A DNA stretch of 64,000 nucleotides from assembly GCA_905178155.1 (NCBI GenBank), contig CAJINV010000003.1, positions 6,629,612 to 6,693,611 of the forward strand, in the 5' to 3' direction. The translations under genes and the position numbers were made by a program. This stretch comes from Amoebophrya sp. A120 (lineage: Eukaryota > Sar > Dinophyceae > Syndiniales > Amoebophryaceae). How positions within the stretch are numbered: position 1 is the first letter of the stretch; every line of letters begins with the position of its first letter. Shown here one piece after another: positions 22,901-31,207 of the stretch. Under the pieces are notes generated by a model, which saw nothing but the letters and a program-made list of their open reading frames with translations, ran no database searches and was not told the origin of the DNA.

Positions 22901-24412
22901 CTGTCTTCTGACGAAAGCGAGAACGAGATAGAAAAAGAAAATGCGAAGAAAAGCAAACAAATGGAAATCCTTGCTGCGGGAGAGCAGAAGCCGTTCAAGG
23001 ACAGAGCAAAAGAGGCACTGAAGAGGACGCTCCAGACTACGAAGAAACTCTCTCGGAAGTACATGAAGCTCTTTCTGAAGTACTCCAAACTAGCTGCGCG
23101 CACTCTCCAAGAGTACAAGGACTTTGCCGGTGAGAAGTTTTCGTCAACGGCTGTACACTACGTCAAAAAGTTTGTGATCCGTGGGTCCGACGAACAGGAG
23201 AAGCGGTCCGTGCCCAAGGTTGTGTCTGAGACGGACAAGATCGCCCGCATCCCCCTCTACTTGGGCGACTACCGCGTGTACCGCTCCCTGATGGTGATGG
23301 CCACCGTGTCCTGCTTTGTCTTCCTGCTGATGACCATGTTCGCCTTTTTATCCTATGTAAAAACGTCCCCACGACCCCATAGTCGAGATGGGAAATCTGC
23401 TAGACAAGTCAGCATGCTTTGGCTGTTGCGCATGACAAGTGTGGCGTCGTAGTGTCATCCGGTTTTAGCTAGTTCAGCAGCGTCACAGATCTAGCACATC
23501 ATACTGATTGGAGCGTCGCAAAGTCCGAAAAATGACTAGGAAATGCTTCTCATGGGGCTCCGCATGAGAAGCATTTTCAGCATGCAGAGTTGCATTACAA
23601 CTATGGGGTCGTGCGGACATTTCTACATAGGATAGTTTTCCTACTCTTCGACCCCGGAGCAGCGGGCCCGGGCCCCGCCGATGGAGCGACTGGTCTTCGC
23701 CGCGGCCTTTGCACATTTGTTCGCCAAAGGGGTGAAGACGCGACTCGAGTGGAGCCAGCAGTGGGTGGACCCGGGCGCCCGGAGGTACGCCATAAAGGTA
23801 CCGGGGGAGTTCGATATCCTGGTGGGATTCTTCCGCGAACGGGGCACACTGCTGTATAAGATCGACGTGCGCCCCTTCTACCTGGTCTGCCTCTGCCTCG
23901 GAGGCCGGGGCTTCATCTCGGTCTGGCGGCGCCCGCTGGGCATTCTCGACTGGAACATGTACAGCGTGCTCATCTTCATCGAGCTGTTGACCGACTTCGC
24001 CATGGCGTACGCCCTCCTGAGCTTTTACCAAAATCTGGTGGAAACGTGGACCACCGGGAACCGGAGGTTTATCAAGCTGCTGCACCGTGAGAAGGAGAAG
24101 GCGGAGCGCGAACGAGTGCGGCACGAGCAGCGCCTCCGATACAAGCGGACCACGCCCGACAGCTTCCACTCCATCTTTCGCAGCGATCACCGGTCGGGGG
24201 CGGTTCGCTCCATCGTCTACCGGTTCGTCGGGATCTCCAAAGAATTCGACAAGCAAAACCGCTACGATTACGTCTTGGACGAGGACGAACGCGTGCATCA
24301 ACCACTGCTCCTTGAAGACGTGCAGATAACGCGCCAGCGTGCGGAATCGTCACCAGAGCCAAGTGAAGTTTCGCGAAAGAGCAGGCGGAGTAGAGGGAAG
24401 CTACGCTTGTGA
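1928..24412 (+). CDS. Gene 1: giant BspA/DUF285-repeat membrane protein, 5' partial, 23 exons
   Basis: Exons: 1928-2052, 2208-2584, 9072-9593, 9861-10934, 11262-13160, 13472-13541, 13798-14211, 14510-14664, 14942-15251, 15479-15693, 15962-16030, 16321-17631, 17989-18111, 18369-18450, 18767-18987, 19246-19550, 19808-20168, 20436-20472, 20859-21188, 21526-22174, 22483-22539, 22880-23348, 23640-24412. They sum to 9,948 nt: 3,315 codons plus TGA, with no internal stop. Residues about 42-1330 hold repeated units of the form W(D/N)-x3-V-x2-M-x2-MF-x2-A-x2-ANP-x-V-x-W, the DUF285/BspA-like surface repeat, broken by a Ser/Asp/Arg-rich insert (about 850-1150). A membrane segment follows near 1371-1391, then about 1,300 charged residues with Lys/Arg/Ser-rich repeats. 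Hydrophobic segments lie near 2757-2781, 2827-2862, 3037-3060 and 3164-3188. I infer a surface protein with a large cytoplasmic part. Its function is unknown. No ATG is found in exon 1, so the N-terminus is missing. Confidence 0.85.
2053..2202 (+). mobile_element. Introner, family E, intron 1 of gene 1
   Basis: TIRs run from TATGGATTGCAAAAGTATCG to the matching CTTTTGCAATGCATA. Direct repeat GACGA at 2048-2052 and 2203-2207. Removing 155 bp joins the acidic end of exon 1 to exon 2 in frame. Confidence 0.9.
2724..4330 (+). repeat. Left arm of element Q
   Basis: About 1.6 kb, inverted relative to 7375-8901. The outer kilobase is rich in A-runs and GCGCAAAA-like words. The inner part (about 3900-4330) includes TGTCTGGGTCTGGAAG, the core of the family A terminus, which suggests Q absorbed or derives partly from family A sequence. 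Confidence 0.85.
4331..7374. repeat. Tandem array in element Q, with seven near-identical 195-bp units
   Basis: Diverged units fill 4331-5150 and 6600-7374. Seven nearly identical 195-bp units run from about 5155 to 6550; their repeat frames start at 5215, 5410, 5605, 5800, 5995, 6190 and 6385. Each unit is itself partly palindromic, with GTGGGTCACATCA facing TGATGTGACCCAC. Because 195 is a multiple of three, a 553-codon open frame appears (5155-6816). It looks like repeat translation rather than a protein gene. Confidence 0.92.
7375..8901 (-). repeat. Right arm of element Q
   Basis: Inverted copy of the left arm, including the CTTCCAGACCCAGACA word near 7679 and the outer GTGACCCAAGATTTCG terminus. 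Together the arms would let a transcript of this intron fold into a stem of more than 1.5 kb. Confidence 0.85.
9594..9855 (+). mobile_element. Introner, family A, intron 3 of gene 1
   Basis: TIR TATCAAACGCAAAAATGTCT plus GGGTCTGGAA, with the inverse at the right end. Direct repeat TGGCC at 9589-9593 and 9856-9860. Removing 267 bp keeps the frame (VIVG joins PDFPQW). Confidence 0.95.
10935..11256 (+). mobile_element. Introner, family C, intron 4 of gene 1
   Basis: Left end TATTGAGAGAAAAAATCCAT, right end GGGGGGATTTTTCCTATTGATA. Direct repeat CAACA at 10930-10934 and 11257-11261. Removing 327 bp joins MRFMFYN to STGAAPDVSKW, again within the DUF285 pattern. Confidence 0.93.
13161..13466 (+). 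mobile_element. Introner, family B, intron 5 of gene 1
   Basis: Left end TATCAGAATGAAAAATGCCC, right end GGCACTTTTCACTGCAATA. Direct repeat GTGCC at 13156-13160 and 13467-13471. Removing 311 bp restores frame (MTQC joins LRINSV). Confidence 0.93.
13542..13792 (+). mobile_element. Introner, family A, intron 6 of gene 1
   Basis: Direct repeat TTCAA at 13537-13541 and 13793-13797. TIRs are of family A type, starting TATCGAATGC. Removing 256 bp joins GCPEF to KAIPFEY just before the first membrane segment. A boundary at the TAT repeat instead would break the frame, which supports the 5-bp interpretation. Confidence 0.95.
14212..14504 (+). mobile_element. Introner, family A, intron 7 of gene 1
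   Basis: Direct repeat ACCCC at 14207-14211 and 14505-14509. Family A TIRs. Removing 298 bp restores frame (LPVTP joins TKSDAGR). Confidence 0.95.
14665..14936 (+). mobile_element. Introner, family A variant, intron 8 of gene 1
   Basis: The core TGTCTGGGTCTGGAA is intact but the outer bases have drifted (TATGGGACGC on the left, GCATTTAATG on the right). Direct repeat CCGCA at 14660-14664 and 14937-14941 is perfect. Removing 277 bp restores frame. Confidence 0.9.
15252..15473 (+). mobile_element. Introner, family F, intron 9 of gene 1
   Basis: TIR TATGGCGTTCTCAACTGTTA and its inverse. The left terminus has an extra copy of the TCTCAACTGTTACA word. Direct repeat CAGAC at 15247-15251 and 15474-15478. 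Removing 227 bp restores frame (FDDQT joins PRSLH). Confidence 0.93.
15694..15956 (-). mobile_element. Introner, family A, reversed orientation, intron 10 of gene 1
   Basis: Direct repeat GCGCC at 15689-15693 and 15957-15961. The interior reads as the reverse complement of the copy at 9594-9855, so both orientations occur within one gene. Removing 268 bp restores frame. Confidence 0.94.
16031..16315 (+). mobile_element. Introner, family D, intron 11 of gene 1
   Basis: Left end TATCGTATTTAAAAACGTCC, right end GGACGTTTTTACTCAGGATA. Direct repeat CCTGA at 16026-16030 and 16316-16320. Removing 290 bp restores frame (KKRTL joins NRGATG). Confidence 0.94.
16611..16905 (+). repeat. 48-residue coding repeat in exon 12 of gene 1
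   Basis: A 144-bp unit repeats with start words at 16611, 16755 and 16899. It encodes DKGQEVLRLTKAAKGFGSSS followed by an Asp/Arg/Ser/Lys stretch. Two complete copies and the start of a third are almost identical, so the duplication is recent. The region is highly charged and probably disordered. Confidence 0.9.
17632..17983 (+). mobile_element. Introner, family D, intron 12 of gene 1
   Basis: Left end TATCCTCAGTAAAAACGTCA. The right end is GACGTTTTTCCACAGGATG, with the final A changed to G. Direct repeat GTTCA at 17627-17631 and 17984-17988. Removing 357 bp restores frame (RRF joins IWDMPPLPEG). Confidence 0.93.
18112..18363 (+). mobile_element. Introner, family A, intron 13 of gene 1
   Basis: Direct repeat CCCGA at 18107-18111 and 18364-18368. 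Family A TIRs. Removing 257 bp restores frame (MVEVDP joins NHARSDR). Confidence 0.95.
18451..18761 (+). mobile_element. Introner, family C, intron 14 of gene 1
   Basis: Left end TATTGAAAGGAAAAACTCCC, right end GGGGATTTTTCCTTTCGATA. Direct repeat GCGAC at 18446-18450 and 18762-18766. Removing 316 bp restores frame (GDRPA joins TSQQEAD). Confidence 0.95.
18988..19240 (+). mobile_element. Introner, family A variant, intron 15 of gene 1
   Basis: Outer ends are TATGGATCGC and GCAATGCATA around the GTCTGGGTCTGGAA core. Direct repeat GGGGG at 18983-18987 and 19241-19245. Removing 258 bp restores frame. A G-only duplication rules out any fixed AG acceptor within it. Confidence 0.92.
19551..19802 (+). 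mobile_element. Introner, family A, intron 16 of gene 1
   Basis: Direct repeat ACCTG at 19546-19550 and 19803-19807. Family A TIRs. Removing 257 bp restores frame (ATTDL joins VLPPMPG). Confidence 0.95.
20169..20430 (+). mobile_element. Introner, family A, intron 17 of gene 1
   Basis: Direct repeat GGACG at 20164-20168 and 20431-20435. Family A TIRs, with one mismatch (CCGGACATTTTTACAGTTGATA) at the right. Removing 267 bp leads into a 37-nt exon. Confidence 0.94.
20473..20853 (+). mobile_element. Introner, family D (decayed), intron 18 of gene 1
   Basis: Left end TAGCCTGAGGAAGAA, then a small insertion, then TCGTCCCCACGACGACC. The right end GTCACTCAGGATA fits family D. The flanking repeat has diverged (GCAAG at 20468-20472, GCGGG at 20854-20858). 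Removing 386 bp gives the frame needed downstream. Confidence 0.78.
21189..21520 (+). mobile_element. Introner, family B, intron 19 of gene 1
   Basis: Left end TATTACAGTGAAAAATGCCC, right end GGGCATTTTTCATTGTAATA. Direct repeat GAGCA at 21184-21188 and 21521-21525. Removing 337 bp restores frame (KAETE joins QTAADDN). Confidence 0.95.
22175..22477 (+). mobile_element. Introner, family G, intron 20 of gene 1
   Basis: Left end TATCAGACGGAAATAAAAGC, right end GGCGCTTTTCATTTCGATA. The flanking 5-mers are only 3/5 identical (TAACC and TAAAA). Removing 308 bp gives the frame that leads into the 57-nt exon and the GT-AG intron. The unspliced frame would stop at 22240. Confidence 0.75.
22540..22879 (+). 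other. Canonical GT-AG intron, intron 21 of gene 1
   Basis: Phase-0 intron beginning GTATGG after a GAC GAG GAA run and ending in a pyrimidine-rich tract followed by CATACTAG. It lacks TIRs and flanking direct repeats. Removing 340 bp restores frame (ANEDEE joins DDKKGGG). It shows that ordinary spliceosomal splicing exists in the same gene. Confidence 0.85.
23349..23634 (+). mobile_element. Introner, family D, intron 22 of gene 1
   Basis: Left end TATCCTATGTAAAAACGTCC, right end GGACATTTCTACATAGGATA. Flanking 5-mers CTTTT (23344-23348) and GTTTT (23635-23639) match at 4/5. Removing 291 bp joins MTMFAF to SYSSTPEQ in frame. Confidence 0.88.
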
Positions 24413-24605
24413 ACTGCCCGCTCGCTGCTTTATTTATTGTGTACGACTGTCACGCGATCATGCCGATAATTGTACTTACTGTATATTACGCTTCTACTTC
24501 TAGCACACGAGGAATGCCGGTTTTTTTCTTATTGCACCCAATAGCAGGGTCGGCTTTTTTGTAGCACTAGCTCAGGAAACGTAATTCTTATATTAAGTTT
24601 TTCAA
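24413..24605. other. 3' flank of gene 1
   Basis: AT-rich sequence after the stop, with no gene and no recognisable polyadenylation signal such as AATAAA. Confidence 0.5.
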
Positions 24606-24661
24606 AGTTGTAGATGAGACTGAGACTGACCAGGACACAGCTGTTTTTCGAAAAGACATGA
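24606..24661 (+). repeat. Direct repeat R, copy 1
   Basis: First of three copies of a roughly 45-bp word with core CAGGACACAGCTGTTTTTCG, preceded by GTTGTAGATGAGACTGA. Other copies are at 25349-25397 and 26468-26510. Confidence 0.85.
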
Positions 24662-25348
24662 TAGGTGGCCTGCAATTGCAGGCGTGGAACAAGCAATAGG
24701 GCGGTCGCTGGCGAATGCCAGCGCTGACCCCACAGCTTGGCAGCGTCCAGCGTGCGCTGGCGTTGCAAGGGTGGCCAGCGAACGTTGTTCCTGGGACTCC
24801 TGCCGCGGCCAGCAATGAAGCGGTGGCGCCGCGAATGAATGCCATGTGGAGGAGCACCGCCCTGCACTTTTGTGCTAGGTATGCAAGACGCGTGCAGGGA
24901 AATCACGAAGAGCGCAGGCCAAGGGCTTGCAGGTGGGTGGCTCCGTGTTATGACGCGAGCGTGCCGGCCTCCCTGAGCAGCGCTTGGGATATTTGCGTGA
25001 GGTCGGCCCCCTCGTCGACGGATGTTTGTCGGCGCTTGGGAAGTGTATCAACATCCGCTCCTCGCGGACCTCACTCACACGTGCGCGCAGCGTCCGGTCC
25101 TCGCGGACCTTGCCCACACTTGCGTGCAAAGGTTTGCACGAAATCGATGACATGGGGGTAGCCTGCTGCGGCAGCTGCTTGCCCATGATCTTCCCTGCAG
25201 GGGGCCCGCGGCTGGCGCCGTCACGTCCCCATGTGCATACTGGCTCGAGGTGTCGCGGACACCGCCTACATATACAAAAAGGGCGGCTAGCTGTTGCTAG
25301 TGTTTCGCCCACGCCCATCACTTTATCGAGACTCGCCGTGAAGGGAAT
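24662..25348. other. GC-rich spacer between direct repeats R1 and R2
   Basis: Short overlapping open frames on both strands, none with a recognisable domain. No gene called. Confidence 0.4.
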
Positions 25349-25397
25349 TAAAGTTGTAGATGAGACTGACCAGGACACAGCTGTTTTTCGAAAAGCA
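25349..25397 (+). repeat. Direct repeat R, copy 2
   Basis: Same word as at 24606, preceded by AAAGTTGTAGATGAGACTGA and followed by a short CATCAAAAAATG duplication. Confidence 0.85.
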
Positions 25398-26155
25398 TCA
25401 AAAAATGCATCAAAAAATGCACCCGGAAAGCACGTCTCCGCCCGCTGTTCAGAACGAACGATGTGGGGCAGTGTCTCTCGTTTTCATGCCGCCCGCGCCA
25501 TCAGTAATCGGCGGGGCCGCGTGTGTTCGTCGGCTGGATGATGAGGCGGCGAGAGTTGCGAAGCAGCTGGCCCGCGCCAGTCGAGCAGCGGCTGGGGCTG
25601 TAAATGTGCTGCCAGACGGCGGAACCAGGCTGCGGCCTCATATTTGGGGCGGGGGCGGCCGGTGCTGCTTCTGCCCCTATAGCCGGCCTCTTCGGCGGCA
25701 CGCGCCCGCTTTGCAGTTGGGGCAGGGCAGCTCTCTGGCGACTGCACTTCCGGGCCTCGGCATTCCGGCCGGATTTGTTTTCCCATTCCGCTACTTCTTC
25801 CGGGATTGCATGTTAAAGCTCCGGCTGCTCGATGTGGCAGGCCCTGCCGGGCACCGCTTCGTCTAATTTTCGTGCTGCCCGGCACTGCCTGCGCAGCCCG
25901 CGGACTAATTTTCGTGTGGGGGCCAGAGCTCTGGCCCTTCCTTTGGTAAGCGCTGCGGGGCAGAGTGTCTTGTGGGACGGGCTTGGGCGCCCGAGGTTGT
26001 CGTGTGTCGCAGCTTTAGGGGCGGGGCGGTGGTGGGACTGGTTGCGCAACTCAGGGCATGTCTTTTTGGTCTCCCGGATCGCTCTGTTCTGCGGCCTCCG
26101 AGGTGACTCCGGAGAGGAAAGACTTTGAGGTATTTGGTGGAGGCCAAAGTCTCTT
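25398..26155. other. GC-rich spacer between R2 and the hairpin
   Basis: Open frames up to 168 codons overlap on both strands. They lack repeats, domains or hydrophobic segments that I recognise. No gene called. Confidence 0.4.
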
Positions 26156-26275
26156 TCCCGGATTGAATCCGGGAAGTTAAGGTTTTGAGACCTTACCTTA
26201 AGGTTTCAAAACCTTGCGAAGGTTTTGAAACCTTAAGGAAAGGTCTCAAAACCTTAACTTCCCGGATTCAATCCG
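26156..26275. repeat. Long imperfect hairpin
   Basis: Two arms of about 55 bp are inverted around 26216. The arms contain CCCGGATTGAATCCGG, AAGTTAAGGTTTTGAGACCT and AAGGTTTCAAAACCTT. Each arm is itself built of smaller palindromes. Confidence 0.9.
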
Positions 26276-26467
26276 GAGCCAGGAGGTCTCAAAGTCTTAA
26301 CAGTGACCTCAGGATCCGAGCTCCCTTTTGGGGGCTTCGGCGCGACCTGTGGGGCGCCAGACCTTCAAAATCAATCCGATCCGCTGACTTTCGATCTCAA
26401 TCCGGAAAAGTTAAGGTTTCAATCCCTTAACTTAAGGTTAATGATTCGCACGTTCGTTCCCCCCACG

Positions 26468-26510
26468 ATGAGACTGACCAGGACACAGCTGTTTTTCGAA
26501 AAGACATGAC
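26468..26510 (+). repeat. Direct repeat R, copy 3
   Basis: Third copy of the CAGGACACAGCTGTTTTTCG word, closing a segment of about 1.9 kb bounded by copies 1 and 3. Confidence 0.85.
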
Positions 26511-27784
26511 TGAAACTCGAGACTATTGAGTGTCTTAATCTTAAAGCCAAATAAATATACATTGGAACGCAAGGGAAGTAAAAGATGGAAAGCCTACTGC
26601 TTGAAAGTGAAACTGAAAGTGAATCAAGTATGTCAAAGCGCAAAAAAAACCTAAAGTCAACGTGCGTCGACGCTCGATAGTCTTGAAAGTCGAAATTTAC
26701 AAAGACGAAGAATATTTACGACATAAAAATACATCATCTCGGCCCTGGATCTCACTCTGACAGGAAGCAAAGTCTTCTTTCTTGGCTTTCCTTTGATTAA
26801 GAGAAAAACAGCTGCTTTGGCTGCTTTTCTTTGTTTCGTTTTACTATAAGTTTTTTTACTACGGTAGTTATACTACGTATTGGCAGCGTAGTGACATAAA
26901 TAAAACTCTTTTGATATGGTCTGCCGTTCCGAAATTATTTTGGGTGGCCACCACAGAGGGCCGAGCCTCATTGTATGCGAATGTTTGTCAAGCGGGTATG
27001 CTGATGTGTCACACTTTGGAAGAATGATAGATAGATAACGCGTTTTCGAAACACCACGAAAAAAAAACACAACGCTTACGAGCGAGCATCTGTACGCACT
27101 CATGTGAGTGCAACAAAATACATCCGCATACCTGTTTCTGATTCTGAGCTGGACGCTTTGCAATTTTTATCTCGCCCTGTGTGATCATGATTCTGTGGCT
27201 TGTTTTTTGCGCAAATTTTCTGAGAAAGCGCCAATCTTATCTTGCCGGGCCAGCCACCATGAACGCCGGTAGGACTCATCCCGGGGGAATCTTTTTTTTC
27301 ATGATTGAGCAAGACGAAGCAAGATTAGAGGCGCTCGTGACACGCTATCAAAGCAAAAAAATCCAAGGGCAAGGATCGAGATTCATCATTTTTTTCAATA
27401 TTCCGAATCAAAAGAAATAGGATCTGGGATATGATTTGTGTCGACCATATAAGAATTCCATATTCATTGTTTCATTGTCTTCTCTTTCTATTCTTGTCTT
27501 TGATTGAGTCGGAGGATCTCATCTGATATCAATGTGAAATTTCTCGGAAGAGGATGAGATATCCAATTCATTATCATCATGAATATTATTTTTTTATGGG
27601 GTTATTAATGATCATTATTAGCAATGTATGTTTCGCCTGTAGAAGTGTGAAAAAAAATTAAGTTATTCCGCTAGAAGAGCGAAAAACAAAAAATAGAACC
27701 AGAACAGGAAGCCAAAAACTCCTGCTCTGTTTCAGTTGATCTCGTTCTTTCTGCGAGGTCGGATTTCGGGTGGGGTTGCTGGAG
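26511..27784. other. AT-rich non-coding stretch
   Basis: No domain-bearing open frame. The 79-codon plus-strand frame at 27181-27420 and the minus-strand frame at 26873-27163 have no supporting features. Nothing recognised. Confidence 0.4.
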
Positions 27785-27990
27785 CGCCCGCCATCAGTTC
27801 GCTATATAGCGAACTCATGGTGGGGACCTGGTCGGACCTCGGGGTGGAGTGCCCGCCATCAGTTCGCTATATCGCGAGCTGATGGTGGGCAGCCGATCGG
27901 GCCTCGGGCTGAGGTGCCCGGGGACCTGGTCGGACCTCGGGGTGGGGCGCCCGCCACCAGTTCGCTATATAGCGAACTGATGGTGGGCAG
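27785..27990. repeat. Three tandem palindromic units
   Basis: The palindrome CAGTTCGCTATATAGCGAAC occurs three times (one copy with TATCGCGAGC), each embedded in a GCCCGCCATC...GATGGTGGGC frame and separated by GACCTGGTCGGACCTCGGGG-like spacers. Confidence 0.85.
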
Positions 27991-28189
27991 TTGGTCGAGC
28001 CTCGGGTTGGGGTGCCAGCTCTTTAAGATTTTGAAAGCCTGCGGCGTCGCATTTTCTGCCAGCGTCGAAAGCGCTTTCTTTATCCAGCTTTCACCGCCTT
28101 GCTTGCTATTGTTGTTGCTTGTGCAATTCCTCAAAAGTTTTTCAAATTCTGTCGTTGGCCTTCTGTTGCGCGCTTTGTTTGCCTTTCTC

Positions 28190-28325
28190 CGCTTGCTTGC
28201 AATTTTCATTTTTTGCTTTTATTTTCTACCTTTAGTTTTTACTTTTAGATTTTCGTTTTAGTTTTAAGCTTTTGTGTTTAGCTTTCACGTTTAGCTTTTA
28301 CTTTTAGGTTTTTTTATTTTTTGTT
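28190..28325. repeat. Degenerate TTTTAGC heptamer block
   Basis: CTTTTAGC, TTTACTTTTAG and related words, a decayed version of the array at 418-1578. It is followed by TGTTAGAACACTAAT, which also starts the LTR at 46684. Confidence 0.7.
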
Positions 28326-28808
28326 AGAACACTAATTACTCCAGTAACGGGCCCCCAAAACAGGAGCAGAAGAAACTTGAAAAAAACCTCAAAAAAACTT
28401 GAGCACTTTTGATTTATAGCAATTTAAAAAGCAAAAACCAAGAGGGGCAGCCGGAGGAGAAAAAAAACGCACGGAACGGACGCGATTTCCGGTTTCTGGA
28501 AATCGCAATCGCGCCGGCGATTTTGAAAAACTAAGCGAGGTGAACGGCTGGCGCAGATTCAAAATCAAAGGACTCGAATGGGAGAAATTTTTTTCATTTT
28601 ATGGCGCGCCAAAATCCAAATCTGTGCTGCAGGAATAGCCATCCATAATTTTCGCGCGAAGGCGCGCCACTTTCAAAAGTTTACGAGTGTGACTCGGGGC
28701 AGATATTTTCCGCAGACATGGGGCAGCATTTCGCACGAACTTGACGGCCGCGGGGCGCGGTTCTTCTTCATTTAGGTGGGGGTCGCCTCGATGCATTCAC
28801 TGCGCCGC
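28326..28808. other. Spacer before transposon cluster
   Basis: Contains A-rich tracts and GCGCGCC words. No coding evidence. Confidence 0.4.
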
Positions 28809-29572
28809 TTAACGGGATCGGCCCCCAGTAGTCAGAAAAGCAAAAAAATCACAAAAGCCGGAAAATTTTCGCGCTTTTAAGTTTTCGCAGGGTTTTCGCA
28901 GTTCTTGCAGCCGCTCGCTGGTGTGTTTTCTTTTTCTGGTTGTGTGTCTTGGGTTTGTGGGTTGGGCGGGAAAAGCAGGCTTGGGCGCAAGGGATTGGAG
29001 TGGGGCCGGCAGAGGGAGCCCATGTTGCCGGTGTGTGCTTCGGGATGGGAGAGGGATTTTGGGTGGGAAAGTTTTGGGTGGGTGAGTGGCCAATTAATTC
29101 TGCGACAAAAAATCGCCTTTGTTGCGACAAAAAATCTGAAATAATTAAAAAAAATCGGCTTTCGGCCGTGTTTTTTTTTTTCTTAGGGATTTCAGGAAGA
29201 AGCCGAAAAATGTCGCACCCGTGTCGCACCGGTGTCGCACCCGTGTCGCACTCATGTCGCAAAGAAAGCAATTTTTTGGCGCAAATTTATTCGGTGTTTT
29301 TCTGTTTTTTCGGTGAAATTGTGTTTGCCCGAACAAAAGTTGCGTGCTCGATTTCATGTGGCGCAGTTCTTCGAAAACCCCGGAGCCCACAGGTCCGCAG
29401 CCTGTTGACAAAGTCCCGGCGTTATTTTAGGGCCTACAGATTTCCTATCGAGCGAGCCCCGGTGGAGTGGTTTGGCACAATAGGGTGGCAGTGCAAAAAT
29501 TTTTTTTTTCGTTTTTCTTTTGGGATTCATGATTTTTTTATTTCCGGGCCCATTTGGGTCCGATCCCGTTGA
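28809..29572. mobile_element. Family N DNA element, copy 1 (764 bp)
   Basis: Ends TTAACGGGATCGG and CCGATCCCGTTGA, flanked by a perfect 6-bp repeat CGCCGC (28803-28808 and 29573-29578). It has no coding capacity that I recognise. It shares interior words (GACAAAAAAT, AAAAAATCTGAAA) and termini with the copy at 47068. Confidence 0.85.
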
Positions 29573-29578
29573 CGCCGC

Positions 29579-29974
29579 GTGCGGGGGTGTTCAAAGTCCC
29601 TGCCTCGCACGGGCGCCGGCTGCCGGGGTGCCCGAGCTTGGCGGGCGGTGGGGTTCTGGCTCTTGCGAGGCCTTTTTGTAGTGCCGAAGCGGCCCCACTC
29701 GGAAGGCTTGCCGGCACAAAGGGCGGGCGCAGCGGGCCGTCCTTCCCGGGCCCCGCCCCCCCGGAGGCCCTTTCATAATACACAAAGCCCCGCGGGCAGC
29801 GGGACTCTGCGCAAGCAGCTTCTGGCCCCCTAGGCTTGTACGCATAGGGGCGCCCACGCGTGTGGGCAGGCGGCCTCTTCGTTCCCCGCGCCGTGTTTGC
29901 GCGGGTGCGATCCGGCCCGGAAAATGAAGAAAATCAAAAGTGCCACACCATCGGCCGGAGGGTGTGATACTTTT
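29579..29974. other. GC-rich repetitive sequence split by an L element
   Basis: Ends in GTGTGATACTTTT, which resumes as ACTTTTTGCCGCGG after the L element at 31202, so this is the left part of the insertion target. The GTGATACTTTTTG word recurs at about 31288, 31358 and, inverted, at about 31785 and 31877. It is probably an older repeat. Confidence 0.55.
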
Positions 29975-31201
29975 TCAGTCAGAGAGCCCGCGGGCCGCGG
30001 GGGGCACTAAATCCCGGCTAATTTTTTCGGGATTTCCCCGAAGCCTTTAGGGTGGGGGGCGGTTTTCCTCCCCGGGTCTCGAAGGCGCCCGGGCCCGCAG
30101 GGTTCCGCCCGTTTCCCCCGCGCCCGGGGGGCCGGGTTTTTTTCAAGTGCCCCCGTTGGCCCCGCGTGTTCTTTCAATGGAAGGGCATTGCGGGAAGTAA
30201 AATTTAAAAATTGGGGCCGTTTGCAGGGGATTCGGAATTTCGAGCGCCGCGGGGTGTTTCTTGGTGTTTTCGTACCCGGATGGCCCCGAAGGTGGCGGGA
30301 AGCGATTGGGGTCTGGCTTTCATGGGGACCCTCGGGCCCTCGGATTGGGTTGTGAAGACCCTGGTCCGGTGGCCATTGTTGACATCCCTCCACCCCATCT
30401 CTGTCTCGTTCTTTCGCAAAGCCGGTGTCATTTGGTTTTTCGAAAGCATCGCCCGGGTTCCTGAATATCTCGTGTTCTATTTTGGTTTTCTAAATGTGCT
30501 CGCTGTTTTGTTTTCTATTTTTCTGCGGGATTCGCGTGCTCGGCAGCTGTCCTTTCAACTTCTATTTTTCGCGACACTGGAGTTTTCCAAAGGAAATCCT
30601 CCAAAACGCGAATTTAGAAATTGAAAAACAGCCGCTGAAACATGCAAATCCCGCAAAAAATAGAAAGCAAAATAGAAGCACGATTTAGAAGCCAAAATAG
30701 AATACGACTTAGAGCCCCGATTTAGAACATGAAAATAGAATACGATTTAGAACACGAAAATAGAGTACGATTTAGAAGGGGAAATAGAACACAAAAATAG
30801 AAACAAAAATAAAACAAAAATTAGCCTGTGAATTAGCCGCGAAAATAGCCGCCCGCGGGGGGTGTTTCGTGTGGGTGTAACTGGGAGGGGTTTCCGATGG
30901 GTGGTATTGTTTTTCGGCCGGCTTTGGGATTTGGGATTTTAGCTTGTGGGAATTCGTCCTGTGTGAGATTGTCGCCCCTGTCGTGCTCCATGTGCAGAAG
31001 GTGGCCTGCTTCTCATTGGATGCTTTTTGTTTTCCTGAAGTTCCATGCCTGATTGCTTTGGGATCTCGTGTGGCGCAGCTTGGGTTGTCGGCTTTCCGGG
31101 TTTGGGTCTTCACCCATTATCCCGGGCCTCGGGGTTTGGAAAAATCCCGCAGAAATTAGCTGGGAATTAGCGGCCGCCACCGCCCCGGGGTTTCTGACTG
31201 A
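29975..31201. mobile_element. Family L DNA element, copy 1 (1,227 bp)
   Basis: Begins TCAGTCAGAGAGCCCGCGGG and ends CCCCGGGGTTTCTGACTGA. 6-bp target duplication ACTTTT at 29969-29974 and 31202-31207. The subterminal GGGATTT and TTAGC words are shared with the other L copies. No transposase seen. Confidence 0.88.
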
Positions 31202-31207
31202 ACTTTT

